A DNA stretch of 27,833 bases from JAMLGJ01 sp047972145 (GTDB lineage Bacteria; Actinomycetota; Acidimicrobiia; Acidimicrobiales; Microtrichaceae). This document shows positions 13,831 to 21,843 of the stretch, one piece after another. Under the pieces are notes generated by a model, which worked only from the letters and a program-made list of their open reading frames with translations, had not been told where the DNA came from and searched no databases. The stretch is taken from NCBI GenBank assembly GCA_047972145.1, contig JBKEAI010000108.1:1-27833 (forward strand), given 5' to 3'. Each line of letters starts with the position of its first letter. Position 1 is the first letter of the stretch. The translations under genes and the position numbers were made by a program.

Positions 13831-15921
13831 ATGGAGGCGACGCAACTGAGTGAGCACCGTTCGTATTGCCGCTTCTGTCCCGCGTTGTGCGGAATCGTCG
13901 TAACCACCGACGGCGAGCAGGTGGTGCGGGTGCGCGGTGATGCCGACCATCCCCTTTCGCGTGGCTACACCTGTCCCAAAGGTCGATCCCTGGGCGAGGC
14001 TCACCACAGCCCATCGCGGCTCGACGAGCCGATGATCCGACGTGGCGGCCAACTCGTTCCCGTCACCTGGCAAGAGTGCCTCGCGGACATCACCGCTCGT
14101 CTACAGGAGATCCTGCGTACCGGGACCCCCGACCACATCGGTGCCTACCTAGCAACGGCCTCTTCGTTCGACGCGAGTGGCCGACGGATCGCCGAGAGGT
14201 TCCTGAGCGCGATCGGATCCCGAAGCCGCTACTCCTCCACCACCGTAGACACGCCATGCAAGCCGCTCATATCCCACCTGATGTCCGGCTATCCCGGCCT
14301 CGTGCCCGCACTCGACCACGACGACACGACGCTGACGATCCTCATCGGGGTCAATCCGGTCGTCTCGCACGGCCACCTGAACGCGTTCCCGGATCCCGTC
14401 GTACGGCTCCGTGAGCTCGCCGGGCGCGGCGAGGTGTGGGTCATAGACCCGATGCGCACCGAGACCGCCAGGCTCGCTACGCGTCACCTCCAACCCCGAG
14501 CAGGCACCGATCATCTGGTGCTCGCCCACCTGGTCCGCGAGTTGCTGATCGACGGCGCCGACCACGGGTATCTGGCGCAACATGCGAAGAACCTCGACGC
14601 ACTCACGGGCGCTGTCGAGCCCTACGACCGCAACACCGTTGCCAAGCGGACCGACCTCGCCCCCGGAGCCCTCGATGATCTCCTGGCCGCGGTGCGACGC
14701 CACGGCACCCTGTCGGCACAGACCGGCACCGGCACCACGATGACACCCGCAGCGAACGCGGTCGAATGGCTAACCTGGGCACTTCACATCGTGACGGCCT
14801 CCTACGAGCGGCCCGGGGGGATGTGGTTCCATCCCGGTTACCTCAAGCAGCTCGACACCCGGGATATCTCGACCACAGAGGCCACACCTGCGCCCGGCCC
14901 GCCCTCCCGACCCGAGCTCCCGGGGCGATTGGGCGAATACCCGTGTGCCGCCATCGCAGACGAGATCGACTCGGGCAACCTCCGGGCTCTGTTCGTACTG
15001 GGCGGGAACCCGGTCACATCGCTGCCGGAATCCGAGCGGCTGGTACCCCTGCTCGCGGAGCTCGACCTGCTGGTGGTCTCCGACGTCGCGCAGACGGCAA
15101 CAACGGCGATCGCAACCCACGTCCTGCCTTGCCACGGCCAACTCGAACGACCCGACCTGCCGCACTACATCGATCAGTTCCAACCCGCGATCGCGAGCCA
15201 CTACACCGATCGCGTGGTCCGCCCGGTCGCCGAACGACGCCCGATGTGGTGGCCATACGCGCATCTAGCCCGCTCTCTCGACCTCGATGTGCTCGACGGA
15301 CGCGACCCCGACGAGGTCTCCGAGGAGGAGCTGCTGGCACCACTGGCACAACGCAGCCGGTCGAGCTTCGAGGACTTGCGTGACGCTCCCAGCGCTCTGG
15401 TCGCGCCAGAGCCACAGGTGTTCGGGTGGGTTGAGGAGCGGGTGCTCGAGGGCGGACGTTGGGATGTGGCACCCGTAGAGCTGGTCGAGCAGTTCGAGGG
15501 ACTCGAGGACCCACCGAGCCTGGTGCTCACCCCACGCCGTCAGCTCCGGCACCTTAACTCCCAGCTCACCGACAGCCCGAGAGCGGGCCGGCCCGAGGCG
15601 AGGATCAATCCCGATGACGCGCGTGGGTTCGGTGTTTCCGAAGGAGAGGCAATCCGGTTGATCGGACCCGGCGGTGTGCTGGAGATCACAGCGAGTATCG
15701 ATGAAGGGATCAGAAGGGGCACCGTATCGGTACCCCATGGTTGGCCGGGGGTGAACGTGAGTCATCTCACCTCCGCGACCGCGGCGATCGACCCACTCAC
15801 AGGCATGGTCACCCAGTCGGGGGTGCCTGTGCGCATCGAGCCACTCCACACGTCCGACGACTCCGATGGAACGGCTGCAACCTCACGAGCGAGGTTGGAT
15901 ATGGCACCCGAGCCGCTCTGA
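13831..15921 (+). CDS. Molybdopterin-dependent oxidoreductase
   Basis: A 696-residue member of the DMSO reductase/formate dehydrogenase superfamily. The N-terminal [4Fe-4S] motif is Cys13-x2-Cys16-x3-Cys20-x27-Cys48 (YCRFCPALCG ... YTCPKG). A cysteine in VDTPCKPLISHLMSG is a possible molybdenum ligand, but this is not proven. The C-terminal molybdopterin dinucleotide-binding domain begins near LVLTPRRQLRHLNSQ and includes ARINPDDARGFGVSEGE and SVPHGWPGVNVSHLTS. ATG 13831 is chosen because GGGGAGG lies four bases upstream; an in-frame GTG at 13768 has no such site. There is no twin-arginine signal, so it is cytoplasmic. No iron-sulfur or membrane partner subunit is nearby. It diverges from binding-protein copy 2, sharing the site D region. 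The substrate is unknown. Confidence 0.92.
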   Translation: MEATQLSEHRSYCRFCPALCGIVVTTDGEQVVRVRGDADHPLSRGYTCPKGRSLGEAHHSPSRLDEPMIRRGGQLVPVTWQECLADITARLQEILRTGTPDHIGAYLATASSFDASGRRIAERFLSAIGSRSRYSSTTVDTPCKPLISHLMSGYPGLVPALDHDDTTLTILIGVNPVVSHGHLNAFPDPVVRLRELAGRGEVWVIDPMRTETARLATRHLQPRAGTDHLVLAHLVRELLIDGADHGYLAQHAKNLDALTGAVEPYDRNTVAKRTDLAPGALDDLLAAVRRHGTLSAQTGTGTTMTPAANAVEWLTWALHIVTASYERPGGMWFHPGYLKQLDTRDISTTEATPAPGPPSRPELPGRLGEYPCAAIADEIDSGNLRALFVLGGNPVTSLPESERLVPLLAELDLLVVSDVAQTATTAIATHVLPCHGQLERPDLPHYIDQFQPAIASHYTDRVVRPVAERRPMWWPYAHLARSLDLDVLDGRDPDEVSEEELLAPLAQRSRSSFEDLRDAPSALVAPEPQVFGWVEERVLEGGRWDVAPVELVEQFEGLEDPPSLVLTPRRQLRHLNSQLTDSPRAGRPEARINPDDARGFGVSEGEAIRLIGPGGVLEITASIDEGIRRGTVSVPHGWPGVNVSHLTSATAAIDPLTGMVTQSGVPVRIEPLHTSDDSDGTAATSRARLDMAPEPL

Positions 15922-15929
15922 GACCTGGA

Positions 15930-16445
15930 TCACTCGCTGACCGCTCGTCGCCCGATCGGTTCCCAGCTCAGAGGGAACTCCGACTCCCCGGCGACCAATA
16001 GGCGCCGCTGCGCGATGAGCCAGCCTCCCGTGGTGCGGACGAACCGGTCGTGATATTGGGCCCACAGATGAGCGTCAGGTGCACCGTTTCGCATGCGGTG
16101 CCACGCGTACACGAGGGACATCCCGTGAGCACTGTCGGGGTCGTCGAAGTCGATCTGAACGTTGCCGAGAAGGTGGTTGGTTGCGTCGTAGTGGGCCAGA
16201 CCCGCCTTCAGTGACGACGCCAGTGCATCCCGGCCCTGCACCCCACCGAGTGTGGGGCCGTAGGAGACCACGCAGTCCTCGGTGAACACGGCCGCGACCT
16301 CCTCGGGGTGGTAAAGGTCCACTGCTCGGCAGTACTCGTGCAGGAGCCGCGCGATCTCCTCGCGGTCGCGCAGCTCCCGTACCTGGTCGGCCAGCGATTC
16401 GAGCGTCGAGTACTCCATCATCACCCCGCAGTCGTGTCCACCCAT
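15930..16445 (-). CDS. SnoaL/NTF2-like protein
   Basis: A 171-residue protein of the SnoaL-like NTF2 fold (SnoaL_4 type). The pattern LRDREEIARLLHEYCRAVDLYHPEEVAAVFTEDCVV, described here by its ends at residues 25-60, is typical, and the C-terminal part has HDRFVRTTGGWLIAQRRL (131-148). Family members include polyketide cyclases, limonene-epoxide hydrolase-like and ring-hydroxylating-dioxygenase beta-like proteins, and many have no known activity. Starts at 16445 and 16421 (ATG ATG after GGGGTG) are both possible. Its stop is eight bases from the convergent stop of the molybdopterin gene. TTGACA upstream on the minus strand near 16536-16542 could be its -35 region. No specific substrate can be assigned. 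Confidence 0.82.
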   Translation of the reverse strand: MGGHDCGVMMEYSTLESLADQVRELRDREEIARLLHEYCRAVDLYHPEEVAAVFTEDCVVSYGPTLGGVQGRDALASSLKAGLAHYDATNHLLGNVQIDFDDPDSAHGMSLVYAWHRMRNGAPDAHLWAQYHDRFVRTTGGWLIAQRRLLVAGESEFPLSWEPIGRRAVSE

Positions 16446-16611
16446 GACGCCGCCATTGGAATCGGTACTCCGGCGGCACCGGCGACCCTGACAGTCCTCA
16501 TCGGGTCATGGTCGTGGTGTGATCGTTACATGTGTACGTCAATTGTCAAGGAAGGACGGATCTGTGGTCGCGTTGAACGATCCGCTACCGACCGTCTGGC
16601 CACAGCGGACT

Positions 16612-16639
16612 TTGCCCTCGACCTTCGTGGCGCTATCGT
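16612..16639 (+). promoter_or_regulatory. Candidate promoter of the riboswitch and UPF0016 gene
   Basis: TTGCCC (16612-16617) and TATCGT (16634-16639) are 16 bp apart. A start about seven bases further on would begin the transcript at the 5' strand of riboswitch helix P1, which supports the assignment. The rest of the gap 16446-16611 shows no gene. Confidence 0.5.
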
Positions 16640-16645
16640 CGCCCC

Positions 16646-16740
16646 ACGAAGGGGAGTAGCCCGGAATCGGTCGATCGACACACTGGCCAATAGGCCCGGT
16701 CGGCGGGGCCCGCAACAGCGGGCGGGCGAGACCTTCGACA
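16646..16740 (+). promoter_or_regulatory. yybP-ykoY (manganese) riboswitch aptamer
   Basis: The two conserved internal-loop strands of the Mn2+-sensing yybP-ykoY class are both present: AAGGGGAGTAGC at 16649-16660 and GCGAGACCTT at 16726-16735. They are enclosed by P1, CGAAGG (16647-16652) pairing with CCTTCG (16732-16737). Between them are GC-rich hairpins, including GGGCCCGC paired with GCGGGC around 16706-16724. The next gene is a UPF0016/GDT1 membrane protein, a family commonly controlled by this riboswitch. The motif was recognised by eye; no covariance search was run. Confidence 0.9.
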
Positions 16741-16767
16741 GGTACACATGCGTGTGCCGGGTCGAAG
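16733..16767 (+). promoter_or_regulatory. Candidate expression-platform hairpin competing with riboswitch P1
   Basis: CTTCGAC (16733-16739) pairs with GTCGAAG (16761-16767), and inside it GGTACAC (16741-16747) pairs with GTGTGCC (16752-16758) over an ATGC loop, with small bulges between. The outer strand reuses the 3' strand of P1, so this hairpin and the folded aptamer exclude each other. It has no T-run. A terminator-like off state relieved by Mn2+ is the inferred role. Confidence 0.6.
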
Positions 16768-16822
16768 CCGTCTCCCCACGGATCTGCGAACCGGGTCACG
16801 CCCGACCAGGAGCAGACGATCC

Positions 16823-17392
16823 GTGCAAGCATTCCTCATCGCCACAGCGGTGATCTTCGTCGCCGAGCTCGGCGACAAGAGCCAGCTGATGGCGCTCACC
16901 TTCGCCACACGCTTCCGCACAGTGCCTGTGCTGATCGGCATCACCGCTGCCACGGCGATCGTGCACGCGGTGTCGGTGTTCATCGGCGCTGCCATCGGAG
17001 CCGCGATACCCACCACGCCGATCAACATCATCGCCGCGATCGCGTTCGTCGGTTTCGGGCTGTGGACCCTGCGGGGTGACGAGCTCACCGAGGACGACGA
17101 GGCCCGGGCAGCCTCGGTGAGCAACCGCAACACCATCCTCGCTGTCGGCGGTGTGTTCTTCCTTGCCGAGCTCGGTGACAAGACCATGCTCGCCACCATC
17201 ACCCTCGCCACCCAGGAGGGCCTGTTCGGAACCTGGCTGGGATCGACCGTGGGCATGGTCGCAGCCGACGCCCTCGCAATCGTCGTCGGTCGCCAACTCG
17301 GCGCTCGCCTTCCCGAGCGCGCCATCAAGATCGGCGCCGCGGTAGCATTTTTCGTGTTCGCCGCATTGTTGTTCATCGAAGCACTGCGCTGA
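16823..17392 (+). CDS. UPF0016/GDT1 (TMEM165-like) membrane protein, probable Mn2+ exporter
   Basis: A 189-residue integral membrane protein with two homologous halves, each carrying the family signature: AELGDKSQL near residues 14-22 and AELGDKTML near 114-122. The Glu-x-Gly-Asp-Lys motifs form the cation path. Bacterial members export Mn2+, and eukaryotic TMEM165/GDT1 carry Mn2+/Ca2+. I place the start at GTG 16823, with AGGAG ten bases upstream, because an in-frame ATG at 16748 lies inside the predicted regulatory hairpin and would add a non-hydrophobic, arginine-rich tail. The upstream yybP-ykoY riboswitch indicates induction when manganese is high, which fits export. It stands alone as a transcription unit, followed 86 bases later by a hydrolase with its own ribosome-binding site. 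Confidence 0.93.
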   Translation: MQAFLIATAVIFVAELGDKSQLMALTFATRFRTVPVLIGITAATAIVHAVSVFIGAAIGAAIPTTPINIIAAIAFVGFGLWTLRGDELTEDDEARAASVSNRNTILAVGGVFFLAELGDKTMLATITLATQEGLFGTWLGSTVGMVAADALAIVVGRQLGARLPERAIKIGAAVAFFVFAALLFIEALR

Positions 17393-17478
17393 TCCAGCGA
17401 AGCGTCACGCTCGGTGTGCAATCCTCATGTCGACCCGACCGAGGTCGGGCCACCGCAAACGCCACGAGGAGGACTCCC

Positions 17479-18228
17479 ATGACGGCTCTGGTACTTCTGC
17501 ACGGTCTCACCGAGTCGAGCGCAATGTGGGATCCCCTGATAGGCAGCCTCGAAGCCGATCCAAGCTCCGATGGCAACCGACGCGTGCTCACGGTGGACCT
17601 GCGCGGCCACGGCTCGGCTCCGCGTACGCCTCCCTATGACCTGGAGACCATGGCCCGCGACGCGCTCGGTGAGATCGACTCGACCGGGGTGTCCCTTGAG
17701 GACAGCGTGCTGATCGGACATTCGCTCGGCGGCATCGTGGCCACGGCGATGGCTTCGGTCTCCTCACCGCGAGGTGTGATCAACATCGACCAGAGCCTCT
17801 CGCTCGCTGACTTCCAGGACACGTTGCGACCCCTGGAAGAGATGCTCCGAGGAGACGACGCGACCTTCCAGGGCGCCATCACCGCCGTGTTCGACGCGAT
17901 GAGAGGCCCGCTGTCCGATGCGGAGTTCGACCGCCTCGCCGCTATCCGCGATGCCGACCAGGACGTGGTGCTCGGGGTGTGGTCGCCGTTGCTCGACAGC
18001 GAGGCGTCGGAGCTCGACGCGCTCGTCGAAGCCGTGTGCGCCACGGTCAGTTGCCCCTACCTCGCGCTGTTCGGCATCGACCCGGGCCCTGAGTACCCCG
18101 CCTGGCTCACCGAGCGGATTGCGGGTGCCCACACCGAAGTCTGGGCCGACCACGGCCACTACCCCCACCTCGTGGAACCCGAGCGCTTCGTCGACCGCGT
18201 CGACGAGTTCGTCGGTTCCCTCGACTGA
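17479..18228 (+). CDS. Alpha/beta hydrolase
   Basis: A 249-residue alpha/beta-hydrolase fold protein of the small cytoplasmic type. The oxyanion segment is LLHGLTESSAMWDPL (6-20), a typical DLRGHGSA follows at 40-47, and the nucleophile elbow is IGHSLGG with Ser82. The catalytic histidine is probably His227 in DHGHYPHLVEPERF; Asp in FGIDPGPE is a likely acid or cap residue. ATG 17479 has GAGGAGG six bases upstream, so the longer in-frame extension to 17416 is rejected. It lies downstream of the UPF0016 gene and ends 33 bases from the convergent dehydrogenase. Substrate is unknown; esterase, lactonase or haloperoxidase-like activity are all possible. It is not closely similar to the hydrolase at 780. 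Confidence 0.88.
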   Translation: MTALVLLHGLTESSAMWDPLIGSLEADPSSDGNRRVLTVDLRGHGSAPRTPPYDLETMARDALGEIDSTGVSLEDSVLIGHSLGGIVATAMASVSSPRGVINIDQSLSLADFQDTLRPLEEMLRGDDATFQGAITAVFDAMRGPLSDAEFDRLAAIRDADQDVVLGVWSPLLDSEASELDALVEAVCATVSCPYLALFGIDPGPEYPAWLTERIAGAHTEVWADHGHYPHLVEPERFVDRVDEFVGSLD

Positions 18229-18261
18229 AAGCCAGGCACCCTCAGAGCCGGGACGAAGGGC

Positions 18262-19122
18262 TCAGATCACGAACATCTCCCCGGTCGCGCGGACCGTCAC
18301 ATCGGAGATCACCACACCCCAGGGTTGGTCGATCGCGTGGATCACTTCCGCGGCGATGGTCTCGGGCTCGATGGCCCAGAACTGCGGATCATCCTCGTCG
18401 GCTCCGGGCCCTTCGACCGACCCGGTCAGGTACTGCATCACGGCGTCGGTGTAGCGGTCCTGGTTGGCACCCGTAATGCCGACTGCTGCCATCGGGTTTA
18501 TCACCGTCGACGCGAGCCCCGTGTTGAGCACTCCAGTGGGTCGCACGACGGTCACCTTGATCCGCCCCTGGCTCTCCACGCGCAGCGAATCCGACAGCAC
18601 CCGCACGGCGGCCTTGGTGGCGCTGTACACACCGGACCCCGCGGTGCCTGCGTTGCCGTAGATCGACGAGATGTTGACCACGTGACCTCGGCCCGCTTCG
18701 GTCATCACATCGTGCACCGCACATATCCCGTTGAGGGTGCCCTTGAAGTTGATGTCGATGCAGCGCTCCCACGCATCGGCAGCGATCGCGTGGTCCGAGA
18801 AGAACGCCAGCGGCATCGTGCCCGCGTTGTTGATCAGCACGTCGAGCGATCCGAACCGCTCGACTGTGGTTGCCACCGCTGCATTGAAGGCCGAGGGGTC
18901 CCGCACGTCGAGACCGAGCCCGATCACCTCGCCACCGCCGGCCGAAAGCTCCTCCGCGGCGCTGAGAGCGGCCGACCCGTCGACGTCTGTGAGTGCAACC
19001 AGCGCACCGCGCGCCGCGGCCATCTCGCACATCAACCTGCCGAACCCGCCCGCGCCACCGGTCACGAACACGACCCGCCCACTCAGGTGGAAGGTGCTGT
19101 CATCTCTGGAATCGATGCTCAT
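18262..19122 (-). CDS. Short-chain dehydrogenase/reductase
   Basis: A 286-residue classical SDR, an NAD(P)-dependent alcohol/ketone oxidoreductase. The cofactor motif is TGGAGGFG (21-28), with Asp46 at the end of strand 2 suggesting preference for NAD(H). NNAG lies at 98-101, the catalytic serine is in NISSIYG (150-156), and Tyr166 and Lys170 are in YSATKAA. The C-terminal substrate-binding region ends in the unusual tail SDVTVRATGEMFVI. ATG 19122 has no strong ribosome-binding site. The gene lies 51 bases after the stop of the sulfatase fusion on the same strand and may be the last gene of that transcript. Substrate is not predictable. Confidence 0.9.
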   Translation of the reverse strand: MSIDSRDDSTFHLSGRVVFVTGGAGGFGRLMCEMAAARGALVALTDVDGSAALSAAEELSAGGGEVIGLGLDVRDPSAFNAAVATTVERFGSLDVLINNAGTMPLAFFSDHAIAADAWERCIDINFKGTLNGICAVHDVMTEAGRGHVVNISSIYGNAGTAGSGVYSATKAAVRVLSDSLRVESQGRIKVTVVRPTGVLNTGLASTVINPMAAVGITGANQDRYTDAVMQYLTGSVEGPGADEDDPQFWAIEPETIAAEVIHAIDQPWGVVISDVTVRATGEMFVI

Positions 19123-19173
19123 CGGCTGAGTCTGGCATCCTTCGGCGGGTTGGACTCAGCGCACCCGGCGCTG

Positions 19174-21843
19174 TCAGCGCAGTTGCTCCATCATGAGCCG
19201 GGCGACCATCGGGCCCGCGTTCTGGTTCTGGCCGGTTACGAGGTTGCCGTCGACCACCCAGTGGTTGGCCAGGAAGTCACGCCGACCCACCACGCCCTCG
19301 AAGATCGCCCCTGCGGCCCGCAGCTCGGTCTCGGGATGCTGTGGGGTGGACGAGATCCCGAGCTCGCGCACCTGCTTGTCGGTCACCGAGGTGAGCCTGC
19401 GTCCGGCCACCAGCGGCGAGCCGTCCGAGGCGCTCGCCAGGAGTAGTCCGAGGGGCCCGTGACAGACGCCCCCGATGATCGCACCGTGGCTGTTCGCAGC
19501 CGTGATCTGCTCGCCCAGAGGCTCCGATGTCCCGAGGTCGAACGCCGCTCCCCACCCACCCGCGAGGTACACGATGTCGTAGTCGGCCATGTTCAGATCA
19601 CCGATCGCCTCGGAATCCTCGAGTTGTGAGCACAACCGGGGGTCACCCAGCATCCGGTCGTCGGCTGGGGTTCGCAGCGCCGGCTTGAGCGACTGGGGGT
19701 CCACCGGGATCGTCGCACCGAGTGGGCTCGCGACGTCGATGACCATCCCGGCGTCGAGAAAGGCGTAGTACGGCACCGTCAGTTCGCTCGCAAACACCCC
19801 GGTCGGCCGCCCGACTGCGAGCTGGCCGTGGTTGGTGGCGATCACCAGCGCCCGCTTGCCGCCCACGTCGACCGTCAGCGTGAGTGGGTCCTCGGGGTGA
19901 AGGCCGACTCGTTGCAACACACGGCGGGCCACCAGTGCGGGCGCGGGTGGCTTCGGATTCGGCCCGACACGACGGGTGGCGGCCCGCTCCCGCACCTTCG
20001 CACGGACCTGGTCCCGTACGAACTGCCCCAACAGGTTCCCCGGTGGTAGCAGCGGAACCTTGTCGGTCTGCACGATCCGGCTGGTGGCGTATTCCCAGGG
20101 TGTGTTCCGTTCCGGAACAGCGCGGTGACGTTCGGCTTTGAGCTTGTCGCGCATGAGTGCGAGCACCTCGGCTGCATCCGGATCCTCGACCCGGTTGTGC
20201 ATCTCCACGGGATCGTCGCTGAGGTCGTAGAGCTCCCACTGGTCGGGCAACACGTCGCTGCGATAGGTCGGGCCGCCGATTCCGTCGCTCGCCAGTTGAC
20301 GCACTCCGGGTTCGGTCCACGTCGCCGGATCATCGAAGGCGCGCACGAGCTTCCAGAGGTGGGACTCCCCTCCTGGGCCGTCGTCGACCCGCGCCACGAT
20401 CCCCTCGAAGTTCGTGGCCACGTAGGCGGGCACGTTGATGCGCAACGGGCCAGGCACTGCACCGTCGGTGTGGTTCAGCCGAGCCGCACCACTCGCTGCG
20501 GTATCCCCCTCGGGCATGTCGTCCCGGGTCATGAGGTACACGACACGTTCGGTATCCGCGTCGGCCCCATCGACCATGGGCAGCAGGTTCGTCCCCGGTA
20601 GTGGGTGCACTTCGGAGAACCTGTTGCGGAGCTGCGAGGCGGTCGCGGCCTCGTCGATCCCCGCCGCGGCCAGGAGGGTCGGAACCAGGTCCACGTGCGA
20701 GGTGGGCGACTCGACGCGTCGAGCAACGGTGGATGTGTTTCCGACACGGGTGATCGAAAACGGCACCCTGGTCGACTCGTCGTAGAGCTGGAACCACTTC
20801 TGGTGCAGTCCCCCATGCGAGCCGAGCAACTCTCCATGGTCGGCGGTGCGCACCATGACGGCATCACCACCGGTGGCCTCGGTCCCGTCGCTCACAGCGC
20901 GCCGCACACGGTCGATCGGGGTGTCGACGGTGGCATGGAGTTGGTAGTAGAGGTCGCGGTAGCGCTGGTGGTGCTTCCGGTAGAGCGGCTCGATCGCCGC
21001 GGCGGGGCCGTAGCAGGTGGGGTAGGAAGCCCGGTACGCGATCTGCGCGGCCGGCTTGTGGCGCAGGTCCTCGAGGTCAGAGGGTGACATCGGCACACTC
21101 GGCACCACGACGCCATCGAGTTGAGGGGGCAGACCCTGGCGGATCCACAGGGGGAACAGCACGATGTCGTGCGGGTTCACGAAGCTGGCCACCACGAGGA
21201 ACGGCTTCGACGCATCGGCATCACCTGCGGCACGGCGCGCATAGCGGTCCTCCAGCCAGGCAACGACGCGATCGGCTATGAGTGGGTCACGCACAAGACC
21301 GCTGTTCGCGAACTCTCCACCGTGCGGCTCGGGGCCCACCCAACCGGAGAACCCGAAGGGCTCCAAGGGGTCTGCTGCGAGGTACTCCGCCACTGCATCG
21401 TCGAGCACCTCACCCTTGGCCGTGTTGGTGGCGAGCGGACGGCCCTCGGGGCCCGGAAGGTCGGCATGGGTGATGTGCCACTTGCCGTCGTAGTAGGTGT
21501 CGTATCCCGCGGCTCGGAACCAGTTCCCGAGGGTGGGCACCTCGTGGGGCCGCAACCACCGCATGCGCGAGTCGTCGGCCATCTTTCCGAGGCCGTCGGT
21601 CTGGGTGACGCCGTGCAGGTCGGGGTACTGGCCGGTGAAAAGCGTTGGACGGCTGGGCACACAGGCGAGCGAGCCCGTGTAGTGACGGGTGAAGGTGACC
21701 GCGTTGTCCTCGAACCAGCGCTGTGCAGGAAGGTTCTGGCGCCACTGGGATAGCTCCCGGGTCTCGTAGGGCGGTGCGGCACGCTCCTCGTCACTCATGA
21801 TGACGATCACATCGGGTCGCTTCGGGACGGACGGATCGCTCAT
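19174..21843 (-). CDS. Sulfatase fused to a C-terminal DJ-1/PfpI (Hsp31-like) domain
   Basis: An 889-residue two-domain protein. Residues 10 to about 560 are a type I sulfatase: metal region VIVIMSDEER (12-21), the formylglycine motif Cys61-Val-Pro-Ser-Arg65 in LACVPSRPTLFTG, GKWH (120-123), and RTADHGELLGSHGG (332-345) with Asp335 and His336. The cysteine would need conversion to formylglycine by an enzyme not in the window. A charged linker (about 565-655) leads to a DJ-1/PfpI domain (about 660-889) with Glu687 in ASELTVPYYAF and the nucleophile elbow GGVCHGPLG with Cys794 and His795, closest in style to Hsp31/glyoxalase III proteins. No signal peptide is visible, so it seems cytoplasmic. 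ATG 21843 overlaps the SRPBCC stop as ATGA. I do not recall this domain pairing as characterised. Confidence 0.9.
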   Translation of the reverse strand: MSDPSVPKRPDVIVIMSDEERAAPPYETRELSQWRQNLPAQRWFEDNAVTFTRHYTGSLACVPSRPTLFTGQYPDLHGVTQTDGLGKMADDSRMRWLRPHEVPTLGNWFRAAGYDTYYDGKWHITHADLPGPEGRPLATNTAKGEVLDDAVAEYLAADPLEPFGFSGWVGPEPHGGEFANSGLVRDPLIADRVVAWLEDRYARRAAGDADASKPFLVVASFVNPHDIVLFPLWIRQGLPPQLDGVVVPSVPMSPSDLEDLRHKPAAQIAYRASYPTCYGPAAAIEPLYRKHHQRYRDLYYQLHATVDTPIDRVRRAVSDGTEATGGDAVMVRTADHGELLGSHGGLHQKWFQLYDESTRVPFSITRVGNTSTVARRVESPTSHVDLVPTLLAAAGIDEAATASQLRNRFSEVHPLPGTNLLPMVDGADADTERVVYLMTRDDMPEGDTAASGAARLNHTDGAVPGPLRINVPAYVATNFEGIVARVDDGPGGESHLWKLVRAFDDPATWTEPGVRQLASDGIGGPTYRSDVLPDQWELYDLSDDPVEMHNRVEDPDAAEVLALMRDKLKAERHRAVPERNTPWEYATSRIVQTDKVPLLPPGNLLGQFVRDQVRAKVRERAATRRVGPNPKPPAPALVARRVLQRVGLHPEDPLTLTVDVGGKRALVIATNHGQLAVGRPTGVFASELTVPYYAFLDAGMVIDVASPLGATIPVDPQSLKPALRTPADDRMLGDPRLCSQLEDSEAIGDLNMADYDIVYLAGGWGAAFDLGTSEPLGEQITAANSHGAIIGGVCHGPLGLLLASASDGSPLVAGRRLTSVTDKQVRELGISSTPQHPETELRAAGAIFEGVVGRRDFLANHWVVDGNLVTGQNQNAGPMVARLMMEQLR

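Noticed and set aside
13546..14073. Binding-protein copy 2 frame extends upstream to an apparent 592-residue protein
   Set aside because: The lipoprotein signal peptide begins at GTG 13545 with a good ribosome-binding site, matching copy 1, and the upstream stretch contains the promoter and the opposite gene.
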